Translations under genes and position numbers: made by a program
Notes under the pieces: generated by a model
Databases searched by the model: none
Told to the model about the DNA's origin: nothing
Seen by the model: only the letters and a program-made list of their open reading frames with translations
Source: Flavobacteriales bacterium
GTDB taxonomy: Bacteria > Bacteroidota > Bacteroidia > Flavobacteriales_D > Crocinitomicaceae
Direction of reading: 5' to 3'
Assembly: GCA_009926905.1 (NCBI GenBank)
Contig: RFNX01000194.1
Coordinates: 1 to 7,918 of the forward strand
Length of the DNA stretch: 7,918 bases
Shown here: one piece after another, positions 1 through 7,700 of the stretch
How positions within the stretch are numbered: the first letter of the stretch is position 1
Layout of the letters: each line of letters opens with the position of its first letter

Positions 1-67
1 CTTAATAAGGAAATAAATAGTTAATCTAATTTAGGAATTATTTTCTAAGCCAATGCAAACATTCTAA

Positions 68-102
68 AACAAAAAAATGGAGCCCAAAACTGAACTCCAT
101 TT
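68..102 (-). terminator. Rho-independent terminator of the nitroreductase gene
   Basis: Read on the minus strand, an 8-bp perfect stem (AAATGGAG at 75-82 pairing with CTCCATTT at 95-102, 12-nt loop) is followed by a T-rich run with a single G interruption at about 68-77. It begins 19 nt after the stop codon of the minus-strand nitroreductase gene, which is where an intrinsic terminator should be. A second small perfect hairpin (TTCAC-GTTT-GTGAA, 101-114) lies between the stop and this stem and shares two bases with it. The rest of 1-67 is AT-rich and I see no gene or site in it. Confidence 0.8.
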
Positions 103-121
103 CACGTTTGTGAATTTAATC

Positions 122-763
122 TTATCTCGTTTCAAATAAATCTTCGAGGGATTTTCTGACTTTTTTCAATTGCCCATACTTATCATCTTCTGCACGGTAA
201 CCAATTGGGCAAACCAAAACGGATTGTAAGTTGTCTTTTCTTAAATCTAAAATTTCATCAAAAGCATCAGGGTCAAAGCCTTCCATAGGGGTTGCATCGA
301 TTCGTAAATTAGCACAAGTATGTAGAAGTTGACCCAAAGCAATGTATGCTTGATTTGAATTCCAAGTACTAATAATTTCTGCATCACGATTATCGATAAA
401 ATTTTTCACATGATTGCTAAATCCTAAAAGAGAACTAACTTCATGTCCTCTAGTTGTAGCAGTGTTTTCAATATGTTGGTCAACATAATTGTAATCTATT
501 TTTTTGTTTACACAAAGAACTATTAAATGAGAAGCGTCTATGATTTGTGTTTGATGGAATGCTTTTTCTTTAAGCTTTTCACGTAATTCAGGAGTTTCAA
601 TGAATAAGAATTTCAAGGGTTGTAAACCAAAACTAGAAGGAGTCAAACGCAAAGATTCTTTGATGATTTCAATGTTTTCAGCTGAAATTTTTAATTCTGG
701 ATTAAATTTTTTAGTGGCATAACGCCAGTTTAAATCGGCTATAATTGGATGATTATGTGACAT
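122..763 (-). CDS. NfsB-like NAD(P)H-dependent FMN nitroreductase
   Basis: This is a cytosolic flavoenzyme of the nitroreductase family, 213 residues, close to the usual 215-220 for NfsB-type enzymes. Known members use FMN and NAD(P)H to reduce nitro compounds, quinones or related acceptors; the physiological substrate here cannot be read from sequence. Family marks are the N-terminal RYATKKF (residues 14-20; the Arg and Lys sit where NfsB contacts FMN phosphate), PSSFGLQP (42-49), the DASHL strand (76-80), a central TW..NQAYIALG helix (143-154), PMEGF (169-173) matching PIEGF of E. coli NfsB, and a C-terminal VCPIGYR (194-200) with a basic KVRKS segment. The start is placed at the ATG at 763. 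An in-frame ATG at 841 would add 26 residues that do not look like the family and would begin upstream of the candidate promoter. The gene is monocistronic, divergent from the membrane-protein operon, and ends just before a strong terminator. The family is certain; nfsB identity is not. Confidence 0.93.
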   Translation of the reverse strand: MSHNHPIIADLNWRYATKKFNPELKISAENIEIIKESLRLTPSSFGLQPLKFLFIETPELREKLKEKAFHQTQIIDASHLIVLCVNKKIDYNYVDQHIENTATTRGHEVSSLLGFSNHVKNFIDNRDAEIISTWNSNQAYIALGQLLHTCANLRIDATPMEGFDPDAFDEILDLRKDNLQSVLVCPIGYRAEDDKYGQLKKVRKSLEDLFETR

Positions 764-907
764 GTTTTTATTTTTTAAAATACGAAAGTAAGTACATTGT
801 TTGGGATGACCTATATTTTCGAATTTTTTAAGGTAATTCAATAACGTATGTTAATACATTTTTTGCCTGAAAGAGGGAAGCATTGAAATTAAAGCGAAAT
901 TCGTTGA
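764..907. other. Divergent intergenic region
   Basis: These 144 nt separate two divergent genes and must hold both promoters. Apart from the minus-strand -7 candidate, I see a purine-rich SD-like run (AGAGGGAAG, 871-879) on the plus strand. It sits about 28 nt before the ATG at 908, too far to serve that start, and no in-frame start lies at a proper distance from it. A plus-strand TACATTTT at 856-863 resembles a -7 box with one mismatch but has no partner. No protein gene is supported here. Confidence 0.4.
783..790 (-). promoter_or_regulatory. Candidate Bacteroidota -7 element for the nitroreductase gene
   Basis: On the minus strand this reads TACTTTCG, one mismatch from the Bacteroidota -7 consensus TAnnTTTG. 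It lies 19 nt upstream of the ATG at 763, implying a short leader. That leader (TTTTAAAAAATAAAAAC) is A/T-rich with no Shine-Dalgarno, as is normal in this phylum. No convincing -33 TTTG is visible at the usual spacing, so this is a weak call. It does support choosing 763 rather than 841 as the start. Confidence 0.35.
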
Positions 908-2347
908 ATGATACTAAGTAGGTTTTGGCTTGTAATATTCATTTCATCGATCTTTTTTTTGGTGGTGAGTCTTTTTTCTTCGAATCAATATTCGATTGAT
1001 TATGTGTTGAATGGAGAAAAAGATGCTCCGATTTTGGTCAGTGAAAAATTTATAAATCAATTGCCAAAAACGATTCAAGATTCTTTGAAAGCCAGTCCTG
1101 AAGCGACTTATGTTGTGAATGTAAATCTGAAAGATGCTGATACGACTTATGTTTTCATGAACAAAACAGTTAAAGTGTACTCGGGTTTACAAAAGTCAGA
1201 TGGTTTACTGCCAACCTGCAAAAACAGTTTGATAGACTTGATTTTGCCCTTGGTTGCTTACTTGGCATTTTTTTGTGGAATCATGCAATTATTGATTGAT
1301 TCTGGTGCTGCAGAGAAATTGGCGAAACGTTTGAGTCCCATGTTTACCAAAGTTTTTCCAAGTGTACCAAAGAATCACGAATCCATTTCGTACATGACCT
1401 TGAATTTTGCTGCTAACTTTTTAGGTTTGGATTCTGCCGCAACACCTTTTGGATTGAAAGCGATGCAAAGTTTACAAGAAATCAATCCTGAAAAAGACAA
1501 AGCGAGCGATGCGCAAATCATGTTTATGTGCTTACATGCCGCTGGACTATCTTTGATTCCAACTTCGATTATTGGTTACCGTGCTGCTGAAAATGCTGCA
1601 AATCCTGCTGACGTGATGTTGCCGTGTATCATCACTTCATTTGTTGGAACAATTGCTGCGTTTTTAATCGTAGGAATTCGTCAAAAAGTGAATTTCAAAA
1701 GTGCTTCGTTGGTCGTTGCATTGATTACGATTTTATCAGCAATCATCGGACTTTTATTATACATCAATCACTTGAATTTAATTGAGAAAAACTATTTTAC
1801 GAATAACTTTTCAGGTTTGTTGTTGGTCGGAATCATTGGTTTTACCTTGATTTTCTCTTTTGTAAACGAGAAGAAATTTAGCGTTTTGGATTCAACTATT
1901 TTTGACTCTTTCGTTTCAGGTGCACAAAATGGATTGAAAACAGGAATCACAATTTTTCCTTATATTTTGGGGATGTTAGCTGCTATTTCGCTTTTCAGAA
2001 ATTCGGGTTTATTTGAAATTATCAGCAATGGAATTTCATATGTTTTTTCAAATTTAGGCGTTTCAAAAGACATTACCGATGCTTTACCTGTTGCAATGTT
2101 GCGACCTTTTAGTTCAGGTGGCGCACGAGGTTTTATGATTGATTCGATGCGAAATTTTGGACCAGATTCATTTACAGGAAGATTAAGTTGTATTTTCCAA
2201 AGCAGTGCCGAAACGACTTTCTATGTCATTGCAGTTTATTTCGGATCTGTCAATATCAAGAATACACGTTACACTTTAGGGACGATGTTATTGGTGGATT
2301 TGATTTGTGTGATAACTTCTATTTTTGTAGCAAGTTGGTTTTTCTAA
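908..2347 (+). CDS. Fused SpmA-SpmB-like membrane protein (nucleoside recognition/Gate domains)
   Basis: An integral inner-membrane protein of 479 residues that joins in one chain the two halves encoded separately as spmA and spmB in Bacillus. After a first membrane segment (about 5-24) comes a polar stretch (25-100), probably outside the membrane. The SpmA-like half (about 107-256) carries NFAANFLGLDSAATPFGLKAMQ (166-187) and further membrane segments; segments at about 266-286 and 301-319 link the halves. The SpmB-like half (about 330-479) has VSGAQNGLKTGITIFPYILG, LRPFSSGGARGF (398-409), FGPDSFTGRL (417-426) and the SSAETTFYVIAVYFGSV block (432-448), all strongly typical. In Bacillus these proteins act in spore maturation; Bacteroidota do not sporulate, so that role cannot carry over. 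Gate-domain proteins are suspected transporters, but the substrate is unknown. The ATG at 908 directly follows an in-frame TGA, so no longer start is possible in this frame. The next gene starts 10 nt after the stop, implying an operon. Confidence 0.9.
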   Translation: MILSRFWLVIFISSIFFLVVSLFSSNQYSIDYVLNGEKDAPILVSEKFINQLPKTIQDSLKASPEATYVVNVNLKDADTTYVFMNKTVKVYSGLQKSDGLLPTCKNSLIDLILPLVAYLAFFCGIMQLLIDSGAAEKLAKRLSPMFTKVFPSVPKNHESISYMTLNFAANFLGLDSAATPFGLKAMQSLQEINPEKDKASDAQIMFMCLHAAGLSLIPTSIIGYRAAENAANPADVMLPCIITSFVGTIAAFLIVGIRQKVNFKSASLVVALITILSAIIGLLLYINHLNLIEKNYFTNNFSGLLLVGIIGFTLIFSFVNEKKFSVLDSTIFDSFVSGAQNGLKTGITIFPYILGMLAAISLFRNSGLFEIISNGISYVFSNLGVSKDITDALPVAMLRPFSSGGARGFMIDSMRNFGPDSFTGRLSCIFQSSAETTFYVIAVYFGSVNIKNTRYTLGTMLLVDLICVITSIFVASWFF

Positions 2348-2357
2348 AAAGTAAACG

Positions 2358-2852
2358 ATGAGTTGGAATCCATTTAAGAAAAAAGTGAAATCTGAAATTG
2401 CAAAGAATTCAGACAATTTTGATATTGTGCCCTTGAAGCCGATGAATTATTCAGCGATGGTTATTTTGGCATGGGCGAAAGCGATTGATGGCGATTTAAC
2501 TTTACAAGATTGGTTGCGCGATAACGGTTACAAAGAATTGTACATCGCGATTTTTGCAATTCACTTAAAAGACAATGCGCGCGATTGGTTGATTGAAAAT
2601 GGATATGCACATCTCATGGCTATGATTCACGCTGCTGAAAGTAATGACAACGCGGCAAATTGGTTGTTGTTTCATAAGTTCGAAACGCTTTATCACATTG
2701 CAAGAGCGATTGATTATCACGACGAAAGTTGGGTGTGGTTGCGCACCTATTCTACTGAGGATTTATTCATTCTCGCGCAATCTATAAAGAAAGTGAAAGA
2801 TGAAATCGAAGATAATCATAACGATCCGCATTGGATTCATCGTGATTTTTAA
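2358..2852 (+). CDS. Hypothetical 25-residue Trp-repeat protein, operon partner of SpmAB
   Basis: I do not recognise this 164-residue protein. It has no signal peptide or membrane segment, so it is probably cytosolic. A basic head (MSWNPFKKKVKSE) leads to a non-repetitive stretch up to about residue 35, then four contiguous units of exactly 25 residues (36-60, 61-85, 86-110, 111-135), with W52, W77, W102 and W127 spaced precisely 25 apart. A fifth degenerate unit (136-160) has lost the pattern. The unit reads roughly L..A..A....DNA.DWL..NGY.., with small and aliphatic residues at helix-like spacing. Each unit could form a two-helix hairpin and the whole a small alpha-solenoid, but that is inference. 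It starts 10 nt after the SpmAB-like gene, so co-transcription is likely, and a partner or regulatory role for that membrane protein is a reasonable guess. Composition matches its neighbours. The real-gene call rests on length, spacing and repeat conservation; the function is unknown. Confidence 0.85.
   Translation: MSWNPFKKKVKSEIAKNSDNFDIVPLKPMNYSAMVILAWAKAIDGDLTLQDWLRDNGYKELYIAIFAIHLKDNARDWLIENGYAHLMAMIHAAESNDNAANWLLFHKFETLYHIARAIDYHDESWVWLRTYSTEDLFILAQSIKKVKDEIEDNHNDPHWIHRDF
2463..2762 (+). repeat. Four in-frame 75-bp coding repeats (25-residue units)
   Basis: The units are 2463-2537, 2538-2612, 2613-2687 and 2688-2762. They are aligned by a TGG Trp codon at the same offset in each, with no gaps between units. 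Nucleotide similarity between units is modest, so they are diverged at DNA level but kept in register at protein level. Confidence 0.8.
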
Positions 2853-2876
2853 AAGCTTGAGTTTTTGGGGATTATT

Positions 2877-3040
2877 ATTTCGTCCTTTCAGGACTTTATC
2901 AGGGTACTGCTTAGTTCAGATGGACTTCGCCAATTTTTATAGAGATTTAGACTTTTCAGGACTAGATCTGCATACTGCATAGTTTCAGATGGACTTCGCC
3001 CATCTTTATAGAATTTCGTCCCTTAAGGACTAGGCAAGTA
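2877..3040. repeat. Tandem 68-nt intergenic repeat, about 2.4 copies
   Basis: Copy 1 is 2877-2944, copy 2 is 2945-3012 and a partial copy 3 runs from 3013 to about 3040. Each begins with ATTT, then a TTCAGGACT-like core, and copies 1 and 2 share CAGATGGACTTCGCC followed by TTTATAGA. Copies 1 and 2 are roughly 80% identical, with one T inserted and one G lost so that the length stays 68. Two hairpins recur: GTCCT-TTC-AGGAC (2882-2894, perfect in copy 1, broken in copy 2, a variant GTCC/GGAC stem at 3018-3030 in copy 3), and GATGGAC-TTC-GCCCATC (2988-3004 in copy 2, one A-C mismatch; weaker in copy 1). It lies between convergent genes and has no credible coding content. It is most likely a member of a dispersed palindromic repeat family, though copy number elsewhere cannot be seen here. 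Confidence 0.75.
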
Positions 3041-3042
3041 TG

Positions 3043-3080
3043 TAAAACAAAAACCCTTCCTCAAGTTTTGAAGAAGGGCT
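3043..3080 (-). terminator. Intrinsic terminator of the secretion operon, possibly bidirectional
   Basis: The segment 3054-3078 forms an 11-bp stem with one C-A mismatch and a 3-nt loop (CCCTTCCTCAA / TTGAAGAAGGG). On the minus strand it is followed by TTTTTGTTTT and starts 22 nt after the stop of the PorP-OmpA gene, a textbook intrinsic terminator. On the plus strand the stem is followed only by CTTTGGCTATTTT, so it may also stop the convergent operon, less efficiently. Confidence 0.85.
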
Positions 3081-3100
3081 TTGGCTATTTTAAAATACAA

Positions 3101-4483
3101 TTATTCGCCTAAGAAATGAATTTCAACGCGTCGGTTGTAATGACGTCCTTGAGCAGTTTCGTTTTCCATTTTAGGTTTCGTTTCACCAAAGAAATTCGTG
3201 ATGATTCTGCTTTCTTCTACGCCGTTGGCAATCAAGAAGTCTTTCACAGCATTCACACGATTTTTAGACAAGTTAACGTTGTATGTTTCTTGACCTTTCG
3301 CATCTGTGTGACCTTCCAATTGAATTTTCACGTTTGGTCGTGCATTCATGATGTTAATCAACGATTCCAATTCACCCATCGATTCTTTTTGAACGATTGC
3401 TTTGTCAAATTCGAAGAAAATGATTTTATCCAATAACGTTTCACGTTTAATTGGTGCTACATCTTCTTTTACTTTTTCAACAATTGTTTTTTCAATGTAA
3501 ACTGTGTCAACACGTTCGATGTAAACAGTATCAATTTGCGGTTCAATTTTGGCAATTTCAAGACTGTCTTTTTTGTCCAATTTCACTTGTTCAGGTTGCG
3601 TTTTTTCTTTCTTGCAGAACTTTAAACCAATGATCACCTCATGTGAACCGGCACTATATCCAGCAATATTACTCATCGGTGTTTCGTAGGCGTATCCAAC
3701 GAAGAATAATTTTTGAATATTGATTCCAACTCGCGCCACTAAACCAACTTTCGTTCTATATCCTAAACCTCCAAAAATGAAGTTTTTATAAACCGCATCA
3801 GCATTGATGTCCATTTGGTAACCGTTGTTCGTTCCTTTTGCGAAAACAGAAGGTTTCACCGACCAATTCGTGTTGATGTTTACGTTATAAGCCGCATAAA
3901 TATTAGAGTGACGTCTTAAACCATATCCATTCAATCCTGCGTAACCGAAGTTAGAATAAGCTTGAATCAATTGTTTTGTTGCCAAGCCAATTTCAAGATT
4001 CCTCCAATTGTAAGTCACGCCTAATTCAGTGTTAACAGTTCCTGCAGATTGCGTTCCTCCGTTCACAATTGGGTCCAAAGGATCTAAAACAATTGCTGTA
4101 GAAGGATCCAAACGGTATTGATTGTATCCTAAAGAGAGTCCAGCTCTTACGATGTGTTCTTTTGCGAACGTATAACCGTAAGAAACACTTCCTAAACCAG
4201 AAACTTGGCGTAACATTCCGATTTTATCAATTAAAATTTGTCCTCCAACTCCAAGTGATTTTCCAATTCTTGTATTGGCGCTCAACATACTTGTTAGTGG
4301 TGCACCGTCAATCTTCACCCATTGATTTAAGTGAGAAAAATTAATTTCTGTACAACCACTCGCTCCTGCATACGCTGGATTGAATGAGTATTTATTGAAT
4401 CCGTAAACGTTGCTTTGTGGTACTTGCTGTCCGAAAACTGCGACTGAAACAAGTACAAATGAAATTATAATGAGATTTTTCAT
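3101..4483 (-). CDS. PorP/SprF-family outer-membrane protein with C-terminal OmpA domain
   Basis: A T9SS-associated outer-membrane beta-barrel of 460 residues. A signal peptide spans about 1-18 (hydrophobic IIISFVLVSVAVFG, probable cut before QQ). The PorP/SprF barrel covers about 20-290, with the family opening FNKYSFNPAYAGASG and a QW...GAPLT motif (54-64). A charged linker (291-350) holds two DTVYIE units (318-323, 326-331). The OmpA peptidoglycan-binding domain spans about 353-459: FFEFD (356-360), GHTDAKG (391-397), NLSKNR (404-409) and RRVEI (451-455); D394 and R409 match the two diaminopimelate-contacting residues of E. coli OmpA. SprF of Flavobacterium johnsoniae is needed to deliver the type B CTD protein SprB to the surface. 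The gene here directly follows a type B CTD cargo gene (45 nt apart, A-rich leader without SD), so I infer it is that cargo's dedicated partner, with the OmpA domain tying it to the cell wall. The family call is secure; the pairing is inferred. Confidence 0.93.
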   Translation of the reverse strand: MKNLIIISFVLVSVAVFGQQVPQSNVYGFNKYSFNPAYAGASGCTEINFSHLNQWVKIDGAPLTSMLSANTRIGKSLGVGGQILIDKIGMLRQVSGLGSVSYGYTFAKEHIVRAGLSLGYNQYRLDPSTAIVLDPLDPIVNGGTQSAGTVNTELGVTYNWRNLEIGLATKQLIQAYSNFGYAGLNGYGLRRHSNIYAAYNVNINTNWSVKPSVFAKGTNNGYQMDINADAVYKNFIFGGLGYRTKVGLVARVGINIQKLFFVGYAYETPMSNIAGYSAGSHEVIIGLKFCKKEKTQPEQVKLDKKDSLEIAKIEPQIDTVYIERVDTVYIEKTIVEKVKEDVAPIKRETLLDKIIFFEFDKAIVQKESMGELESLINIMNARPNVKIQLEGHTDAKGQETYNVNLSKNRVNAVKDFLIANGVEESRIITNFFGETKPKMENETAQGRHYNRRVEIHFLGE

Positions 4484-4528
4484 GTTCGTTTTTTTTAAGG
4501 TTTTCTTAATCTTTTAAATGTTGTTTAA

Positions 4529-4798
4529 TTATTTCTTAAATCTTAAAAGGTTAATTGAACCAGTAAATTCATTCTCGTCGCATTTAATCGAGTAGAAATA
4601 AACGCCATCAGGTAAATCCTCACCATTTTTCGTTCCATCCCATTCGTTGTTGTAGTCTTTGGTTTCGAAAACTGGCTGACCCCAACGGTTGTAAACTTTC
4701 ACTGTACATCCTGAAATGTAAGTTGGATCGCTGACTTTCCATGTGTCGTTTTGACCATCGCCATTTGGAGTAATCACGTTGCTAATGATAAAATCACA
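4529..4798 (-). other. T9SS type B (gliding-motility-associated) C-terminal sorting domain
   Basis: This codes for the last 89 residues of the cargo. In order it has the strand entering ITPNGDGQNDTW, the VYNRWGQPVFE strand pair, YNNEWDGTKNG, LPDGVYFYSI, and a closing strand ending LLRFKK. This is the CHU_C / gliding_CTERM family. Known type B domains need a PorP/SprF-type partner, which is encoded next. Confidence 0.95.
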
Positions 4799-7700
4799 TT
4801 TGGTAACGGTTAAAACCAAATTGATAACCGAATCGCAACTTCCAGCAGTGTAAACAGTGTCTTGATAAACGCCTTCAACTGTCAAAGATTGTCCACCGAA
4901 AATGTACTCTTCTCCTTCACAAATTGAAGCTTGTTTGGTTGCAATCGGGTATGGCAACATAAAGACTACAGAAGTTACAACACTATCGCATCCCGCCACT
5001 GATTGTAAAGTATCGACATAAACTCCTTGTGCATTGTAGGTACTTGTTCCAACTTGAACTGAGGCACCGTTACAAATGGAGAATTGAACGGTCGAAGTGA
5101 TTATAGGTGTAATTGATAAGTTAGTTGTAACTGTACTATCGCAACCTTCAGAAGTAATAAATACATCCACATAAGTTCCTGCAGTCGTTTGTAATTGTCC
5201 ACCTAAGAAAATACTTGATCCCGGACAAATGGATTTTGAAACCGTTACTGCAACTGGAACACAAGGATTGTTACAATTGCTCGCATCAAAAGTATAAGTA
5301 CGAGGACATGTGCCATCATTAATAGTCAATGTATAAACACCTGCGATTCCTCCAAGGTAGGTTGCGACTACTCCTGGCGTTAAATTTCCAGTAAATGCAA
5401 CGTTTCCATTTGGATCTGTAATCGTGTAATTATAAGGTAGATTGCTATATGAACTATAACCACCTGTTGCAGAGAAAGATGCTGTACAGTTGTTGTTGTT
5501 ATAGGTTATAATTGCATTTAAAGGTTGTAAGAACACAACTGGAATTCCAGGTTCAACAGTTGAGCTGATACAATCAAAATCGCCCCAAGTCGCAGGTAAA
5601 TCACCGGCTGGGGACAAATAATAAATTTGATTATAAGAAGGATTTCCAAAAGTTCCACTTCCGTTTCCTGTATTTGCAAAAGTTCCGTCAATAGTTTGTA
5701 CGGAATCGATAAATGTTATGGATGATAAATTCGTTGGAATAAATGCGTTTTGGTGAAGAATATATCCTGCCGTCAAGCAAGAGGGAATATCAGCAGTTGA
5801 TTGACCAATACCGTTTAATAAGATACCTGGAGCAATTGTGTCGCCAAAGCATACAAACGCAGTATCTGGTTGCGTTACTTTAATAGTATCTCCGTTCGCT
5901 AATGTTGCATAAACATCACCTGCATCGCTTGCCACTTCTCGAATGTATTCAATAATGTATTGACCTTCGTCTCCTTGTGAACCACCATCAATTTGAATCG
6001 CATAAATTTTTCCAGGAACCAAACAACAAGCTGAAGTTTGCGAACCAGTGTAACCTGCTGTTCCAGAAATGATTGGAGTAATGATACTTGTAGCTTGCGT
6101 TCCATCGTTTGTGTAAGTTGCAGGCTGTAAACCACCGTAACAATCGATTCCGTTTAACAATTCAAAAACGTTGTAACGTAAAGTATCTAAACCAACATAA
6201 GCACGAATGCTCATTTCAACTGCTCCAGTAGGCGGTGCAGTAAAATAATGCCAAACTGTTTGATCAGCTCTAAGTGTTGGATCAGCAACAATTGCCGGTT
6301 CTCCAGCTAAATATTCTCTACAAGCATATCTATTTGTTCCTGCTACAGCTTGAAAAGTAGGGTTTGTGCCTGCTAAAATAACTGGAACTTCAAACAATGT
6401 ATCTTGGATTGCTAGACAAAGAATGTCATTTCCTGGAGGATTAAAAGTTGGGTCGCTCACACTTGGGTCGTAAATCCAAACTTTACCAGAAGAAGTCGTT
6501 GAAACGCTTTGTGGGTCTAGCATTCCATAATAAGTATAACCCGGTTCTAAACATGTTGCATTTATTTTTGCAGTTCTGCTAGATCCTGAAACACTACCAC
6601 TAGCAGCTGCAATTTCAGTTAAATTTGAACAAAATAAATCAGTTGGTTGACCTGGTGCAAAACGTTCATCTAGTGCATAAATGGCAATATCTTCTGCCTC
6701 ACTAATACCCACAAAACTAGCTATTTCGCCTTCTAAATAAACTCTTCCGCTGTTTGGCGCCTTAAAGTTGAACCAAACATTTTCATCAATTGAGTTTGAT
6801 GTTCCAACAGGTGGAGTGTATAAATAAGCAACATAATCCGCCGCATCCGTTCCAGCAAAAGGTGCACCAGCTTCTCTATCTGACGCATTCGCATAACTCA
6901 TAGTAATTGTTGGTGAATTGGCATTTGTGTTTTCCGAAGTAACAGTTGTTTCTGGAACAATTGAAGCTAAAGTTGGCGATGTACAAGGAATGTCATTGAA
7001 ACTAGTTGGTGTTCCACCCAAATCGGTAATTCTAAAACCCATCGAACCTTTTTGGTCTGCGATGTCAGAGTTAACTTGTATGTAATACGTTTCTCCAGGA
7101 ATCAATGGTTCTCCTTCGCTGATTAAACCTCCGTTCCAATTTCCAGTCGCTTTACCTTCTGGAGCAATAACAGGAATATCATCATCGGCGTAACTATGCT
7201 CTGATAAGTAATTGAATTTATTTTTGATTTGAAGGTTACTAAATGTATTCGTTCCTTGAATACAACCAAATCCATCAGCAGCATGATACAAAGCAATTTC
7301 AGTCCCGAAGGCTGTTTGAGATAAATCAGTATCGATACGAATGTTGCCGCTTGAAGTTGAAGGTAAGGTAAAATAAAACCATGCAGATCCGTGACCGGCA
7401 TCACCAATACTTTGGAAAATAGGTTCTCCAGTTTCAATGGTATAATTTCCACAATAGGCATAAGCATGAACGGCATCATCAGCAGGTATATTCAACGCGG
7501 AACAAATATTATCAACCATGATTGGAATGTTCAGATCTGTACGAATCACTTCAAATGTAATAGTGTAAGATTGTCCACCACCGGTTGCAGTGTAGGTTAG
7601 AACACCTGTTGTACCTGTTGAACCTGGAACTGGTACAGCCTGAAGTTGTACTCCTGTTCTATCATCAGATAAGGTACCTAGTAAATCCCAGTTAACGATT

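Noticed and set aside
764..841. A 26-residue N-terminal extension of the nitroreductase from the ATG at 841
   Set aside because: The extra residues do not resemble the family's N-terminus, while the ATG at 763 gives the usual length and lies just downstream of a plausible -7 element.
871..879. The purine-rich AGAGGGAAG as ribosome binding site for the membrane-protein gene
   Set aside because: It is about 28 nt from the ATG at 908, there is an in-frame TGA just before that ATG, and the TTG at 883 is out of frame. A strong SD is also not expected in this phylum.
2800..2982. A 60-codon plus-strand frame starting inside the 25-residue-repeat gene
   Set aside because: It overlaps a well-supported gene in another frame and most of its length is the 68-nt hairpin repeat, so it looks like a chance frame through repetitive DNA.
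2877..3040. A CRISPR array
   Set aside because: The similarity spans the whole 68-nt unit rather than alternating with unique spacers, there are fewer than three full copies, and no cas gene is in view.
3116..4344. Three plus-strand open frames (3116-3436, 3451-3633, 4162-4344)
   Set aside because: They are antisense to the PorP-OmpA gene, whose protein shows clear domains throughout; their translations lack recognisable features.
5899..7600. Smaller frames at 5899-6135 and 7123-7479 (minus) and 7391-7600 (plus)
   Set aside because: All lie inside the cargo gene in other frames, while the cargo frame has continuous domain structure across these regions.
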